Positions 8,286-15,761 of a DNA stretch of 23,856 nt are shown here, one piece after another. Under the pieces are notes generated by a model, which worked only from the letters and a program-made list of their open reading frames with translations, ran no database searches and was not told the DNA's origin. Position numbers and translations under genes: made by a program. Where the stretch lies: positions 1 to 23,856 of the forward strand of contig CAKMNE010000005.1 of NCBI GenBank assembly GCA_927798505.1, in the 5' to 3' direction. Origin of the DNA: an uncultured Bacteroidales bacterium (lineage in GTDB: Bacteria > Bacteroidota > Bacteroidia > Bacteroidales > UBA932). Positions within the stretch are counted from its first letter, which is position 1. Every line of letters starts with the position of its first letter.

Positions 8286-8376
8286 TGTGGAAAACTTTAG
8301 TGAAATGTGTATAACTTTTCGAAAAATGTCCTTACCTTTGTATGTGTATAATTGGGTTGATATGCCTTTATTCATA
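8286..8376 (+). promoter_or_regulatory. Cluster of DnaA-box-like sequences
   Basis: TGTGTATAA occurs twice, at 8306-8314 and 8343-8351. It is the exact reverse complement of the DnaA box TTATNCACA. One-mismatch copies are TGTGGAAAA (8286-8294) and TTATTCATA (8368-8376). All lie in an AT-rich intergenic stretch and straddle the promoter at 8333-8340. DnaA binding is inferred from consensus only. Confidence 0.35.
8333..8340 (+). promoter_or_regulatory. Intergenic -7 box, promoter of a candidate small RNA
   Basis: TACCTTTG is an exact TAnnTTTG element. The region 19-20 bp upstream (around TGTG at 8306-8309) is only a partial -33 match. No long gene starts directly downstream; the transcript would begin near 8347. 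Confidence 0.5.
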
Positions 8377-8445
8377 ATATACGTGTAGATAAAACCTGAA
8401 TAGATTCGATGGCTGGGCAGTGATTGTCTGGCCATCTGTATTTTT
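8347..8445 (+). ncRNA. Candidate small RNA, about 100 nt
   Basis: The start is inferred from the -7 box at 8333-8340. The end is inferred from a hairpin in which GATGGC (8408-8413) pairs with GCCATC (8431-8436) and CAG (8418-8420) with CTG (8428-8430), leaving TGGG bulged. A short TGTATTTTT tail follows. Only an eight-codon reading frame (MPLFIIYV, from 8362) is present inside, so it could instead be a leader-peptide unit. There is no known family match that I can name. Confidence 0.35.
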
Positions 8446-8530
8446 ATGCCGCACCGTCTCGTCAAATGCCTCTTGTCCAGGGGAAGACCGGCATTCAAGT
8501 CATTCAATGCAGCCTTTTATGTAACAAGCT

Positions 8531-8562
8531 TTTGTGTTTGTAGTTTGAAATGATTACCTTTG
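8531..8562 (+). promoter_or_regulatory. Promoter of the nuclease/receptor operon
   Basis: TTTG at 8531-8534 and TACCTTTG at 8555-8562 are separated by 20 bp. This is a full match to the Bacteroidetes sigma-ABfr promoter (TTTG, 19-20 bp, TAnnTTTG). Transcription should start near 8569. That excludes the upstream in-frame ATG at 8550 as translation start and leaves a short leader of about 26 nt before the ATG at 8595. Confidence 0.85.
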
Positions 8563-8594
8563 ATGTCCATTATCACATAAAACACTTATTTATT

Positions 8595-10535
8595 ATGAAT
8601 ATTAAGAAATTGTTCTCTTCTTTCGCCGCCGCAATCCTTGTCTTTGCGGCTTGTGAAGAAACCAATCCAGATTTGGGCGATCCTTCGGTAACATTGTCCA
8701 AGACTCAGTTGGAGTTTGCCAAGGAAGGCGGTTCCCAGGAAATTACCCTCAACTCTACCCGCGACTGGAGCGTACTCAATCGTCCGGAATGGGTCAGCAT
8801 CACTCCTGAAAAGGGAGCTGCGTCCGCAAAGGACCAGACTATCGTCATAAGCGTAATGGACAACGCCGACGCGCCGAGAAGTTGCGTGATAACCTTTATC
8901 GGAACCACCGCACGCGCTGACCTCGCAATCGTCCAGGACGGCGACGGAGTTGCTCCGGGAGGCGAAATCTCCTGTGCCGAATTCCTCGAGAAAAAAGACA
9001 CCGAGAACGAATATACCCTCAGGGGAAAGATGGGCAACATCTCCAGGGGATCTTCATACTATGGCTTCTATGTCAATGACGGAACTGCCGAAGTCTGCTG
9101 CCCTTTCCCGGACAACTGGGACGAGTTCAAGGATCAGGCTCACACCGGAAGTGAGGTTGTCGTCAAGGGAAAGTATTCGTACTTCGATTCAAAGAAGCAG
9201 GATCAGCTTTCCGACGGAACGATCATCAGCATAAACGCACCGGAAGGCAATGTCGAAGCTCTCACGGTAAGTCAGTTCCTTGAAAAGAAAGATTCTTACA
9301 CCCTTTACAAGCTGACGGGAAGCGTGACCGGAACAATCAAGGCTGATTACTGCAGCTTCACGCTCAAGGATGACACCGGAAGCGTATTGGTTTATTCAGT
9401 TAACAATGCGTCAGAGTACGGCAGCAAGCTCGCCGAGGGCGGCATTATCTCGCTCACCGGAGCATATCAGCTTTACAACGATACGCCGGAAGTGGTTGAT
9501 GCCACCGTTCTCTCCTATGAAGGTCCTTCCACACCTAAACGTACAGCAGAGGGACTCGTAGTTGCTGTTTCTTCAAAATCTTTCGTCATCAAGACTTCTG
9601 ATTCTTATGACTATGCATACGGTACTCACGAAGTAAAGCTTGGCGATATGGTCAAGGTCACCGGTGATGCAAGCGAACACAACGGAGTTGCCCAGGTTGC
9701 CAACTTTACTGTCGAGACCCTTTCCAGTGGCAATGAAGTAAAGCACCCTGAACCTACCGTGCTTGACAAGAGCAGCATTGACGGCTATTCTACCGTGTTC
9801 GGCTATGTCCAGATAGAGGGCGCGCTGTCCATCAGCGGAAACTACTACAATATCGACCTGGGTTCTTCAACCCGCACGGGAAGCCTTGTGTCTCCTATAG
9901 GAGTTGATGCTTCGGCAAGTGGCAAAAACGTAAAGGTTAAAGGATATTATGTCGGGCTTTCAGGTGGAAGCAAGTATTTCAATGTGGTTATGACTGACAT
10001 TGAAGTAGGTGAAGATGTCGGCGGCGGCGAAGTGGGTACTGACGCAGACATTACCCCGGCGGCTGACGAGACGCTTCTTACCCTGACCAATGAAGAGATC
10101 CTGGCATCCTCTATCGGTGAAGGCAGCTCATATGAAACCATTTCCATTTCAAGCGAAAGCGGAACCTGGACTGCCAACGTCAATACTCAGAAAAATACAA
10201 CCTTCCTTCAGTTCCGCAACAAGGCTCAGTCCTTCGTTTCTTCTCCGGAGTTCAGCTCCGACATAAAGAGGGTAGTACTCAAATACAACTCAGGCAAGAT
10301 GAGCTCTTCTTCAAGAACCATCTATGCCGTTCCTTTCATTGCCGATCCTACTTCCCTGCCTACGGCCAGTTATGACAATACACTTTGGACCACCAACTAT
10401 GGCAGCTGGACTTTCTCGAGCGGCAAGCCTCTTCAGGTGGAAGCCAAATTCCCGGAAGGAGTCAGGAACTTTACTCTCATCTCAGCCAACGGAGCAGTGT
10501 ATATCGATGAGATATATGTATTTATCAAAAAGTAA
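8595..10535 (+). CDS. Lipoprotein with BACON domain and several OB-fold-like repeats
   Basis: 646 aa. The signal peptide ends in lipobox FAAC (Cys20), followed by acidic EE, which weakly resembles a surface-export signal. Domains by eye are BACON (30-115, with STRDWSVLNRPEWVSITPEKG and closing LAIVQDG), OB-fold-like repeats at about 124-215 (CAEFLEKKDTENEYTLRGK), 220-308 (VSQFLEKKDSYTLYKLTGS) and 385-470, a shorter unit at 315-377, and a C-terminal beta-sandwich (495-646) ending in YIDEIYVFIKK. The start is set by the promoter at 8531-8562. It is the first gene of a tightly spaced operon, with the endonuclease gene starting 2 bp after its stop. I infer a surface protein that captures the operon's substrate, plausibly nucleic acid given OB folds next to two nuclease genes, though OB folds can also bind sugars or proteins. 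Confidence 0.8.
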   Translation: MNIKKLFSSFAAAILVFAACEETNPDLGDPSVTLSKTQLEFAKEGGSQEITLNSTRDWSVLNRPEWVSITPEKGAASAKDQTIVISVMDNADAPRSCVITFIGTTARADLAIVQDGDGVAPGGEISCAEFLEKKDTENEYTLRGKMGNISRGSSYYGFYVNDGTAEVCCPFPDNWDEFKDQAHTGSEVVVKGKYSYFDSKKQDQLSDGTIISINAPEGNVEALTVSQFLEKKDSYTLYKLTGSVTGTIKADYCSFTLKDDTGSVLVYSVNNASEYGSKLAEGGIISLTGAYQLYNDTPEVVDATVLSYEGPSTPKRTAEGLVVAVSSKSFVIKTSDSYDYAYGTHEVKLGDMVKVTGDASEHNGVAQVANFTVETLSSGNEVKHPEPTVLDKSSIDGYSTVFGYVQIEGALSISGNYYNIDLGSSTRTGSLVSPIGVDASASGKNVKVKGYYVGLSGGSKYFNVVMTDIEVGEDVGGGEVGTDADITPAADETLLTLTNEEILASSIGEGSSYETISISSESGTWTANVNTQKNTTFLQFRNKAQSFVSSPEFSSDIKRVVLKYNSGKMSSSSRTIYAVPFIADPTSLPTASYDNTLWTTNYGSWTFSSGKPLQVEAKFPEGVRNFTLISANGAVYIDEIYVFIKK

Positions 10536-10537
10536 CA

Positions 10538-11695
10538 ATGCGGTTTAAAGCACTGGTATGCGGTATCGCTGCGGCTGTACTATGTACGGTCGCAGCGCTT
10601 GCCGTTTCATGTACACCCGACCCGTCAGATAAAGGGTATCTTGATGTAACCGTGGTATCCACGGACTTGGGCTACAAGGCCTCCAAGCAGTTCGTAGGAA
10701 TCACTTCAAATGTTTCCTGGAATATACAGGTTACTGAAGACTGGGTGAGCTTCGATAAGACCAGCGGGAGCGGAAACGCTTCGGTGATAATGAGTTGGGA
10801 GGAGAATTCCAGCTCGGAGGAACGTAGTTGTACCATTACCTTCAGCGGGACAGGCGTGGAGTCGCAGCAGGTGCGTCTTGTACAGGCTGCTTCGCCGAAT
10901 GGACCGGTTACGAGCCTCAAGTCGGATTATGTCAGGGCCTGGCTCGAGCTGCCGGCCATTCCGGAGGGGGAAGCTGACAGGTATTTCATTACGCATCCGA
11001 TGAAGATAGCGGCGAAGAATTATGACAGCCGCAATTATTCGTTTTATTATGATGCAAATGCCCTGATTTCGTTGTGGGTGGCTTATCCTCTCAATGACGA
11101 CCTTGTGGGCAACGGCAGCCGTACTGATGAGTGGGGACTGGATCCGAAGGTTCCTGACGATTGTCAGCCTGTGCTGTATAAGGGATTCAGGGGCGGCTAT
11201 GACAGGGGGCACCAGCTTCCTTCTGCCGACCGTTTGCGTTACAGCGAAAACGTAACGACTTTTTACAGTACCAATATGACCCCGCAGAGGGGCGAGCTCA
11301 ACCAGAACGCCTGGGCTGAGCTGGAGGGAATGGTAAGAAGCTGGAGCAAATCTTTCGATACCCTCTATGTTGTTACAGGTGCGGACATTACGGGCAGCAA
11401 TACCTATGCTTGGGATAACGAGGGCAAGAGTGTACTTGTTCCGTCCGGGTATTTCAAGGCGCTGCTCGGATACAAGTCAAGAGGCTCGGCAGGAATCTCG
11501 GCTCAGACCGGAGGATATACCGGAATTGCCTTTTATTTCGAACATAAGGCCTACTCCAACGTTATGAGTCAGGCAATGACCATAGATGAGCTTGAACGCA
11601 AGCTCGGGTATGATTTCTTTGTCAATCTTCCTGCGCTCATTGGTGCAGAAAAGGCCGACAAGGTGGAAAGCACCAGAGATAGCTGGTGGAAATGA
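10538..11695 (+). CDS. BACON-fused DNA/RNA non-specific endonuclease lipoprotein
   Basis: 385 aa. It is a beta-beta-alpha-metal (Serratia nuclease/EndoG-type) enzyme expected to cut DNA and RNA without sequence preference. Residues 1-25 are a lipoprotein signal (LAVSC, Cys25). Residues about 33-118 form a BACON domain (EDWVSFDKTSGSGNAS, closing VRLVQAA). The NUC domain spans about 145-375, with the catalytic DRGHQ motif (222-226, His225 as general base) and the metal-binding region NMTPQRGELNQNAW (246-259), where Asn255 is the likely Mg ligand. These key residues are all present. The gene begins 2 bp after the preceding lipoprotein, so translational coupling is likely. The signal peptide and BACON module place the enzyme outside the cytoplasm, probably on the cell surface. 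The combination with an OB-fold lipoprotein and a TonB receptor points to nutrient acquisition more than to a toxin or DNA repair. Confidence 0.9.
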   Translation: MRFKALVCGIAAAVLCTVAALAVSCTPDPSDKGYLDVTVVSTDLGYKASKQFVGITSNVSWNIQVTEDWVSFDKTSGSGNASVIMSWEENSSSEERSCTITFSGTGVESQQVRLVQAASPNGPVTSLKSDYVRAWLELPAIPEGEADRYFITHPMKIAAKNYDSRNYSFYYDANALISLWVAYPLNDDLVGNGSRTDEWGLDPKVPDDCQPVLYKGFRGGYDRGHQLPSADRLRYSENVTTFYSTNMTPQRGELNQNAWAELEGMVRSWSKSFDTLYVVTGADITGSNTYAWDNEGKSVLVPSGYFKALLGYKSRGSAGISAQTGGYTGIAFYFEHKAYSNVMSQAMTIDELERKLGYDFFVNLPALIGAEKADKVESTRDSWWK

Positions 11696-11739
11696 GAATG
11701 TTACAATTTAACCATATCAACAAGTCAATCATCACAGTT

Positions 11740-12819
11740 ATGAAGAAGTCAGCTATCATACTGTCGGCTTTGCTTCTTATGTTCTCCGGCATCGCTTGTG
11801 CCGGACAGAAGGGCTCGACCCGCAATTATGTGATAGGGTTCTACAATCTTGAGAACCTCTTCGACATATATGACGACCCAGCAAAAAACGATGAAGAGTT
11901 CCTTCCGGAAGGCAAGAACCAGTGGACCGAGGCGAAGTACCAGAAGAAGGTTTCCAATATGGCAAAGGTCATCAAGGCAATGAAAGATGACAATGGGCGT
12001 TATCATACCATATTGGGAGTCAGCGAGATAGAAAACCGTCTCGTGCTTGAGGACCTCGTTTCGGACCCGCAGATAGCAGATGCCAACTATCAGATCGTGC
12101 ATTATGACGGACCGGACCGCCGAGGCGTGGACGTGGCCCTGCTCTACAAGCCAGAGCAGTTTACCTATCTTGACAGCGAGAGCATTCCTTTCGACTTCAA
12201 TGATACCGAAGTAGAGATCACCCTTGACAAGGAGGCCCAGGATTATTTCCGTACCAGAGATATACTTATGGTTCACGGACTTATCGATGGTGAGCATTTT
12301 GCTATTTATGTAACCCACCTTCCTTCCCGTATAGGAGGCAAGGGTCAGGACCTGCGTTCCCGCGGAGCCGAAATCATCTACAAGCACAGCCGCATCATGG
12401 AAGAACGTTATCCGGGAATCAAGACGGTTGTGATGGGAGATATGAATGACAACCCTACCGATGACAGCCAGGCAGTATGGCTGCACGGCCGCCGCACCAT
12501 AGAAGAAACCCGTCCGGGCGAATTCTTCGATCCTTTCACCATTATGCTCGAGGACGGCTACGGTTCCCTTGCATATCAGGGAGAGTGGAATATCTATGAT
12601 ATCATTCAGGTCAACTACAACCTTGCGGTGGCACCTCAAGGAGGCCTCAGGATCAGGCCAATTGTCAAGAACAAATACTATGGCAGGGTATTTAAGAAAC
12701 CTTTCATGACCCAGCAGAGCGGTCAGTATAAGGGAACGCCTTTCCGCACTTTCTCAGGCGGCGCTTTCATCGGCGGATACTCCGACCACTATCCTACCTA
12801 TATTGTAATCAGCAAGTAA
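11740..12819 (+). CDS. Exported endonuclease/exonuclease/phosphatase (EEP) family protein
   Basis: 359 aa. EEP enzymes (DNase I/ExoIII fold) cleave phosphodiester or phosphomonoester bonds. Landmarks include FYNLENLFD (Asn37), the metal-binding Glu96 in GVSEIENR, DRRGVDVALLY (127-136), THLPSR (His193), GDMND (Asp234, Asn236) and the terminal SDH (Asp349-His350). All the catalytic landmarks are there. The N-terminus (1-20) is a signal sequence; SGIAC is a poor lipobox, so signal peptidase I cleavage after ACA is an alternative. I chose the ATG at 11740. An in-frame ATG at 11686 would overlap the previous gene and bury the signal peptide behind 18 polar residues. The next gene starts after 1 bp. 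Substrates in this family include DNA, RNA, inositol phosphates and sphingomyelin, so a nuclease role is inferred from the neighbouring endonuclease. Confidence 0.88.
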   Translation: MKKSAIILSALLLMFSGIACAGQKGSTRNYVIGFYNLENLFDIYDDPAKNDEEFLPEGKNQWTEAKYQKKVSNMAKVIKAMKDDNGRYHTILGVSEIENRLVLEDLVSDPQIADANYQIVHYDGPDRRGVDVALLYKPEQFTYLDSESIPFDFNDTEVEITLDKEAQDYFRTRDILMVHGLIDGEHFAIYVTHLPSRIGGKGQDLRSRGAEIIYKHSRIMEERYPGIKTVVMGDMNDNPTDDSQAVWLHGRRTIEETRPGEFFDPFTIMLEDGYGSLAYQGEWNIYDIIQVNYNLAVAPQGGLRIRPIVKNKYYGRVFKKPFMTQQSGQYKGTPFRTFSGGAFIGGYSDHYPTYIVISK

Positions 12820-12820
12820 A

Positions 12821-15757
12821 ATGAAAAGATTCATCGTTGCGGCGATAGCCGCATTGTTGTCCATCAGCGCATTTTCCCAGACCTTGTCGGAAGGGGGAAT
12901 CAAGGCGACGGTTGTAAGTCGTGTAGGCCGCACTCCGATTGCCGGCGCAAACGTGGAGTTGAAAAAAGGCGGTGTCAAAATGCAGGAACTCCGTACGGGA
13001 AATGATGGAAAGTTCTTCTTCCAAGACCTCGCAAATGACAATTATTCCCTCATAGTCGCCGCTCCGGGCTATACAGAAACACAGGTTAACGTAACCGTGG
13101 AAAAGGGTCTTGTCAGAGACCTCATCTTCGTAACCCTCGTGCCTGCCTCACAGATAAACGAGGTGGACGACTCGAGTTTCGGGGAATTTGACCTGGACGA
13201 CTCGGGCTATACCGACACTCCGACCATACTTTTTGCTTCAAACGACGTGTTTACCAATGTCGCCGGATACGGATTCAGCGCTGTAAGGTACAAGAACAGG
13301 GGCTACAACTCCGAGTCACAGGAGGTTTATCTCGCCGGAGTTCCTATGAATGACGCAATTACGGGTTACAGCCCGTATTCGCTCTGGAGCGGTCTCAATG
13401 AGGCTATGCGCAGCAAGGAAAGCACTATAGGACTTGAGTCGGCCGATTATTCTGCAGGCGGATACAACGGTGTCACCAATATTTCGGCAATGCCGTCCGA
13501 TGTGCGTCCGGGCTTGAGAATGAGCGTGTTGAGCAACTCGGCAATGTACCGTTTCCGCTTTATGGTCAATTATGCCAGCGGAGTGTTGGACAATGGCTGG
13601 TCCTACGCAATCAACGCTTCTGCCAGGATTGGTGGAAACGACTGGATCGAGGGTGTGTTTTATCGCAACTTCGCCCTCTACGCAGGTGCAGAAAAAAGGA
13701 TTGGCGACGAGCATCGCATTGCCCTGATTGCTTTTGCGACACCAGGAGAAAGGGGAGCGCAAAACGCTTCCACCCAGGAAGTTTACGACCTTATGAAGGA
13801 TAATATGTACAACTCCAACTGGGGATATCAGAACGGCAAGGTACGCAACGCCCGCGTGCGCAAGACCTTCGAGCCTGTAATTGCCCTGCGTTACCTCTAT
13901 ACCCCGTCCGACAGCTTCGAGGCATCTGCCACGCTGCTCTACAGAACGGGATTTAACGGCTACACGGCCCTCGACTGGTACGATGCTCCTGATCCTCGTC
14001 CGGACTACTACCGCAACCTCCCGAGCTATTTCTTTATGGATGACAGCGAATACAACCGTTCAAACGTCATCAAATATGGTGAGGCGCTCGAAATGTGGAG
14101 ACCGGGAGTCGCTTCCAATGCCAACTACCAGCATATCAACTGGGACCGCCTGTACAACGTGAACTACAACAGCCCTGACGGACGCAGCAAGTACGCCCAG
14201 GAGCAGCGCCACGTTGATCAGAATGACATAAACCTTTCAGGTTCAATTAAATGGAATCTGACCGAACTCTTTACCGTTACCGCCGGAATTAATGGAAAAA
14301 TCAACCGCACACGCAATTACAAGAAGATAGCGGACCTTCTCGGAGGTCAGTACTACCTCAATGTCGATCAGTTCGCCGAGCGCGACTTTGCGTCAAATGC
14401 CGCCCTCATCCAGAACGACCTCGATTATTTCCTTGAGCATGGCGAGGCCGAGAAGATTGGTCTCGGCGACAGCTACGGCTATGACTATCTTGCACAGATA
14501 CGCCGCGCGAATCTTTGGGGAAACGGAACTTTCAACAAGGGAAACCTTTCTGTAACCCTCTCTGCCGCACTTGGTTACGAGGGCTTCTGGCGTGAAGGTC
14601 TCGTGCGCAAGGGCCTCTTTGCCGGACTTGACGACGACGGAAAGGAAATATTCTACAACGGAGTCCTGCTCACCTCCTACGACAGCAAGGGCAACGTGAT
14701 TAGCTCCAAGGGCAAGTCAGAGGTCAGCAACTTCCTTACAGGCTCCGCCAAGCTCCTCGCATCCTACACCCTCTCCGGCGGCCACCGCTTCAGCGCAAGT
14801 TTCGGCTATTTCAGCGACGCCCCGACCTTCAATCAGGCATTCGTCTCTGCCCGCACCCGCAACAGCCTCGTTGACGGCCTTTGCAACAGCAAGACCGTTT
14901 CCGGCGACCTCAGCTACCAGCTCTCCACCGGCGGATACAACCTCAGGGCAACCGCCTACTACACCAAGATAATGGACCAGACCGACGTGATGAGCTTCTA
15001 CGACGACAGCCAGCAGAGCTTCACCAACTTCGCTATGACCGGAATCGACCAGCGCCACGTCGGAATCGAATTCGGTGCCAAGATGCCGCTCTTTGTCAGC
15101 GGACTGACCGCGAGCGCTGTCCTGAGTCTGGGAGAATTTGTTTACACCTCCAACCCTCACATGATCCAGACCGTTGACAACAGCGCTGAGATCATCAGGG
15201 ACGAGACGCTCCCGTACTGGCAGTCCAATCCGGTGTTCAAGAAAAATTCTGACGGCAGCTATGCCTACGCAGAGGACGGCTCACCTATAGTCGAAAAGAC
15301 CCGGAAGCACTATGTTCCTTCTACGCCTCAGCTTGCGGGGGAACTTGCACTCAATTACAGGACAAACAGTTATTGGTTCTTTGAACTGAACGGACAGTAT
15401 TTTGCAAAGTCCTGGCTCGATATGAATCCTCTCTACCGCACCCAGTTTGCCGTGAGCGGACCTGACGGTGTCGCAACTCCGGAGGAAATCGAGTATATGA
15501 CCACTCAGGAGTGCTTCAAACCTTGCTTCCTGCTCAACGCCAGCGCCGGAAAGAGCTGGTACATACAGAGGAAGTACAACATAGGCTTTTCATTCGAGGT
15601 CAAGAATATTCTCAACAACCGCGATGTCAGGACCGGTGGTTACGAGCAGACCCGACTCATCTCCACCTCAAGCAAGGAAAGCTACAAGAAGTTCGACTCC
15701 AAGTACTTCTATATGCCGGGTATCAATTATATGTTGAACATTTACTTCAGATTCTAA
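12821..15757 (+). CDS. TonB-dependent outer-membrane receptor
   Basis: 978 aa. Residues 1-20 are a signal peptide (ISAFSQ end). A carboxypeptidase-regulatory-like domain spans about 27-108 (RTPIAGANVELKKGG, then NDGKFFFQDL). Then comes an acidic linker rich in Asp (113-130), a plug-like segment (VYLAGVPMNDAITGYSPYSL), and a long barrel ending in NIYFRF. It is shorter than the first receptor and only distantly similar to it. It starts 1 bp after the EEP gene and is followed after 4 bp by a DUF5689 lipoprotein; there is no SusD. Because it sits between two exported nucleases and an OB-fold lipoprotein in one operon, the likely cargo is the product of those enzymes, perhaps oligonucleotides or nucleotides. 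The cargo is inference; the receptor call is firm. Confidence 0.92.
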   Translation: MKRFIVAAIAALLSISAFSQTLSEGGIKATVVSRVGRTPIAGANVELKKGGVKMQELRTGNDGKFFFQDLANDNYSLIVAAPGYTETQVNVTVEKGLVRDLIFVTLVPASQINEVDDSSFGEFDLDDSGYTDTPTILFASNDVFTNVAGYGFSAVRYKNRGYNSESQEVYLAGVPMNDAITGYSPYSLWSGLNEAMRSKESTIGLESADYSAGGYNGVTNISAMPSDVRPGLRMSVLSNSAMYRFRFMVNYASGVLDNGWSYAINASARIGGNDWIEGVFYRNFALYAGAEKRIGDEHRIALIAFATPGERGAQNASTQEVYDLMKDNMYNSNWGYQNGKVRNARVRKTFEPVIALRYLYTPSDSFEASATLLYRTGFNGYTALDWYDAPDPRPDYYRNLPSYFFMDDSEYNRSNVIKYGEALEMWRPGVASNANYQHINWDRLYNVNYNSPDGRSKYAQEQRHVDQNDINLSGSIKWNLTELFTVTAGINGKINRTRNYKKIADLLGGQYYLNVDQFAERDFASNAALIQNDLDYFLEHGEAEKIGLGDSYGYDYLAQIRRANLWGNGTFNKGNLSVTLSAALGYEGFWREGLVRKGLFAGLDDDGKEIFYNGVLLTSYDSKGNVISSKGKSEVSNFLTGSAKLLASYTLSGGHRFSASFGYFSDAPTFNQAFVSARTRNSLVDGLCNSKTVSGDLSYQLSTGGYNLRATAYYTKIMDQTDVMSFYDDSQQSFTNFAMTGIDQRHVGIEFGAKMPLFVSGLTASAVLSLGEFVYTSNPHMIQTVDNSAEIIRDETLPYWQSNPVFKKNSDGSYAYAEDGSPIVEKTRKHYVPSTPQLAGELALNYRTNSYWFFELNGQYFAKSWLDMNPLYRTQFAVSGPDGVATPEEIEYMTTQECFKPCFLLNASAGKSWYIQRKYNIGFSFEVKNILNNRDVRTGGYEQTRLISTSSKESYKKFDSKYFYMPGINYMLNIYFRF

Positions 15758-15761
15758 GCGT

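Noticed and set aside
8286-8376. Chromosomal replication origin
   Set aside because: There are DnaA-like boxes, but no dnaA, dnaN or gidA nearby, and the genes on both sides are not consistently oriented away from the site.
8247-8507. 86-codon minus-strand frame in the intergenic region
   Set aside because: It has no signal or motif and crosses the AT-rich promoter region; the composition is not protein-like.
8550-8594. Upstream in-frame ATG at 8550 for the first nuclease-operon lipoprotein
   Set aside because: It lies upstream of the -7 box at 8555-8562 and would put polar residues before the lipoprotein signal peptide.
11749-12639. 296-codon minus-strand frame
   Set aside because: It is antisense to the EEP enzyme, whose catalytic motifs are intact.
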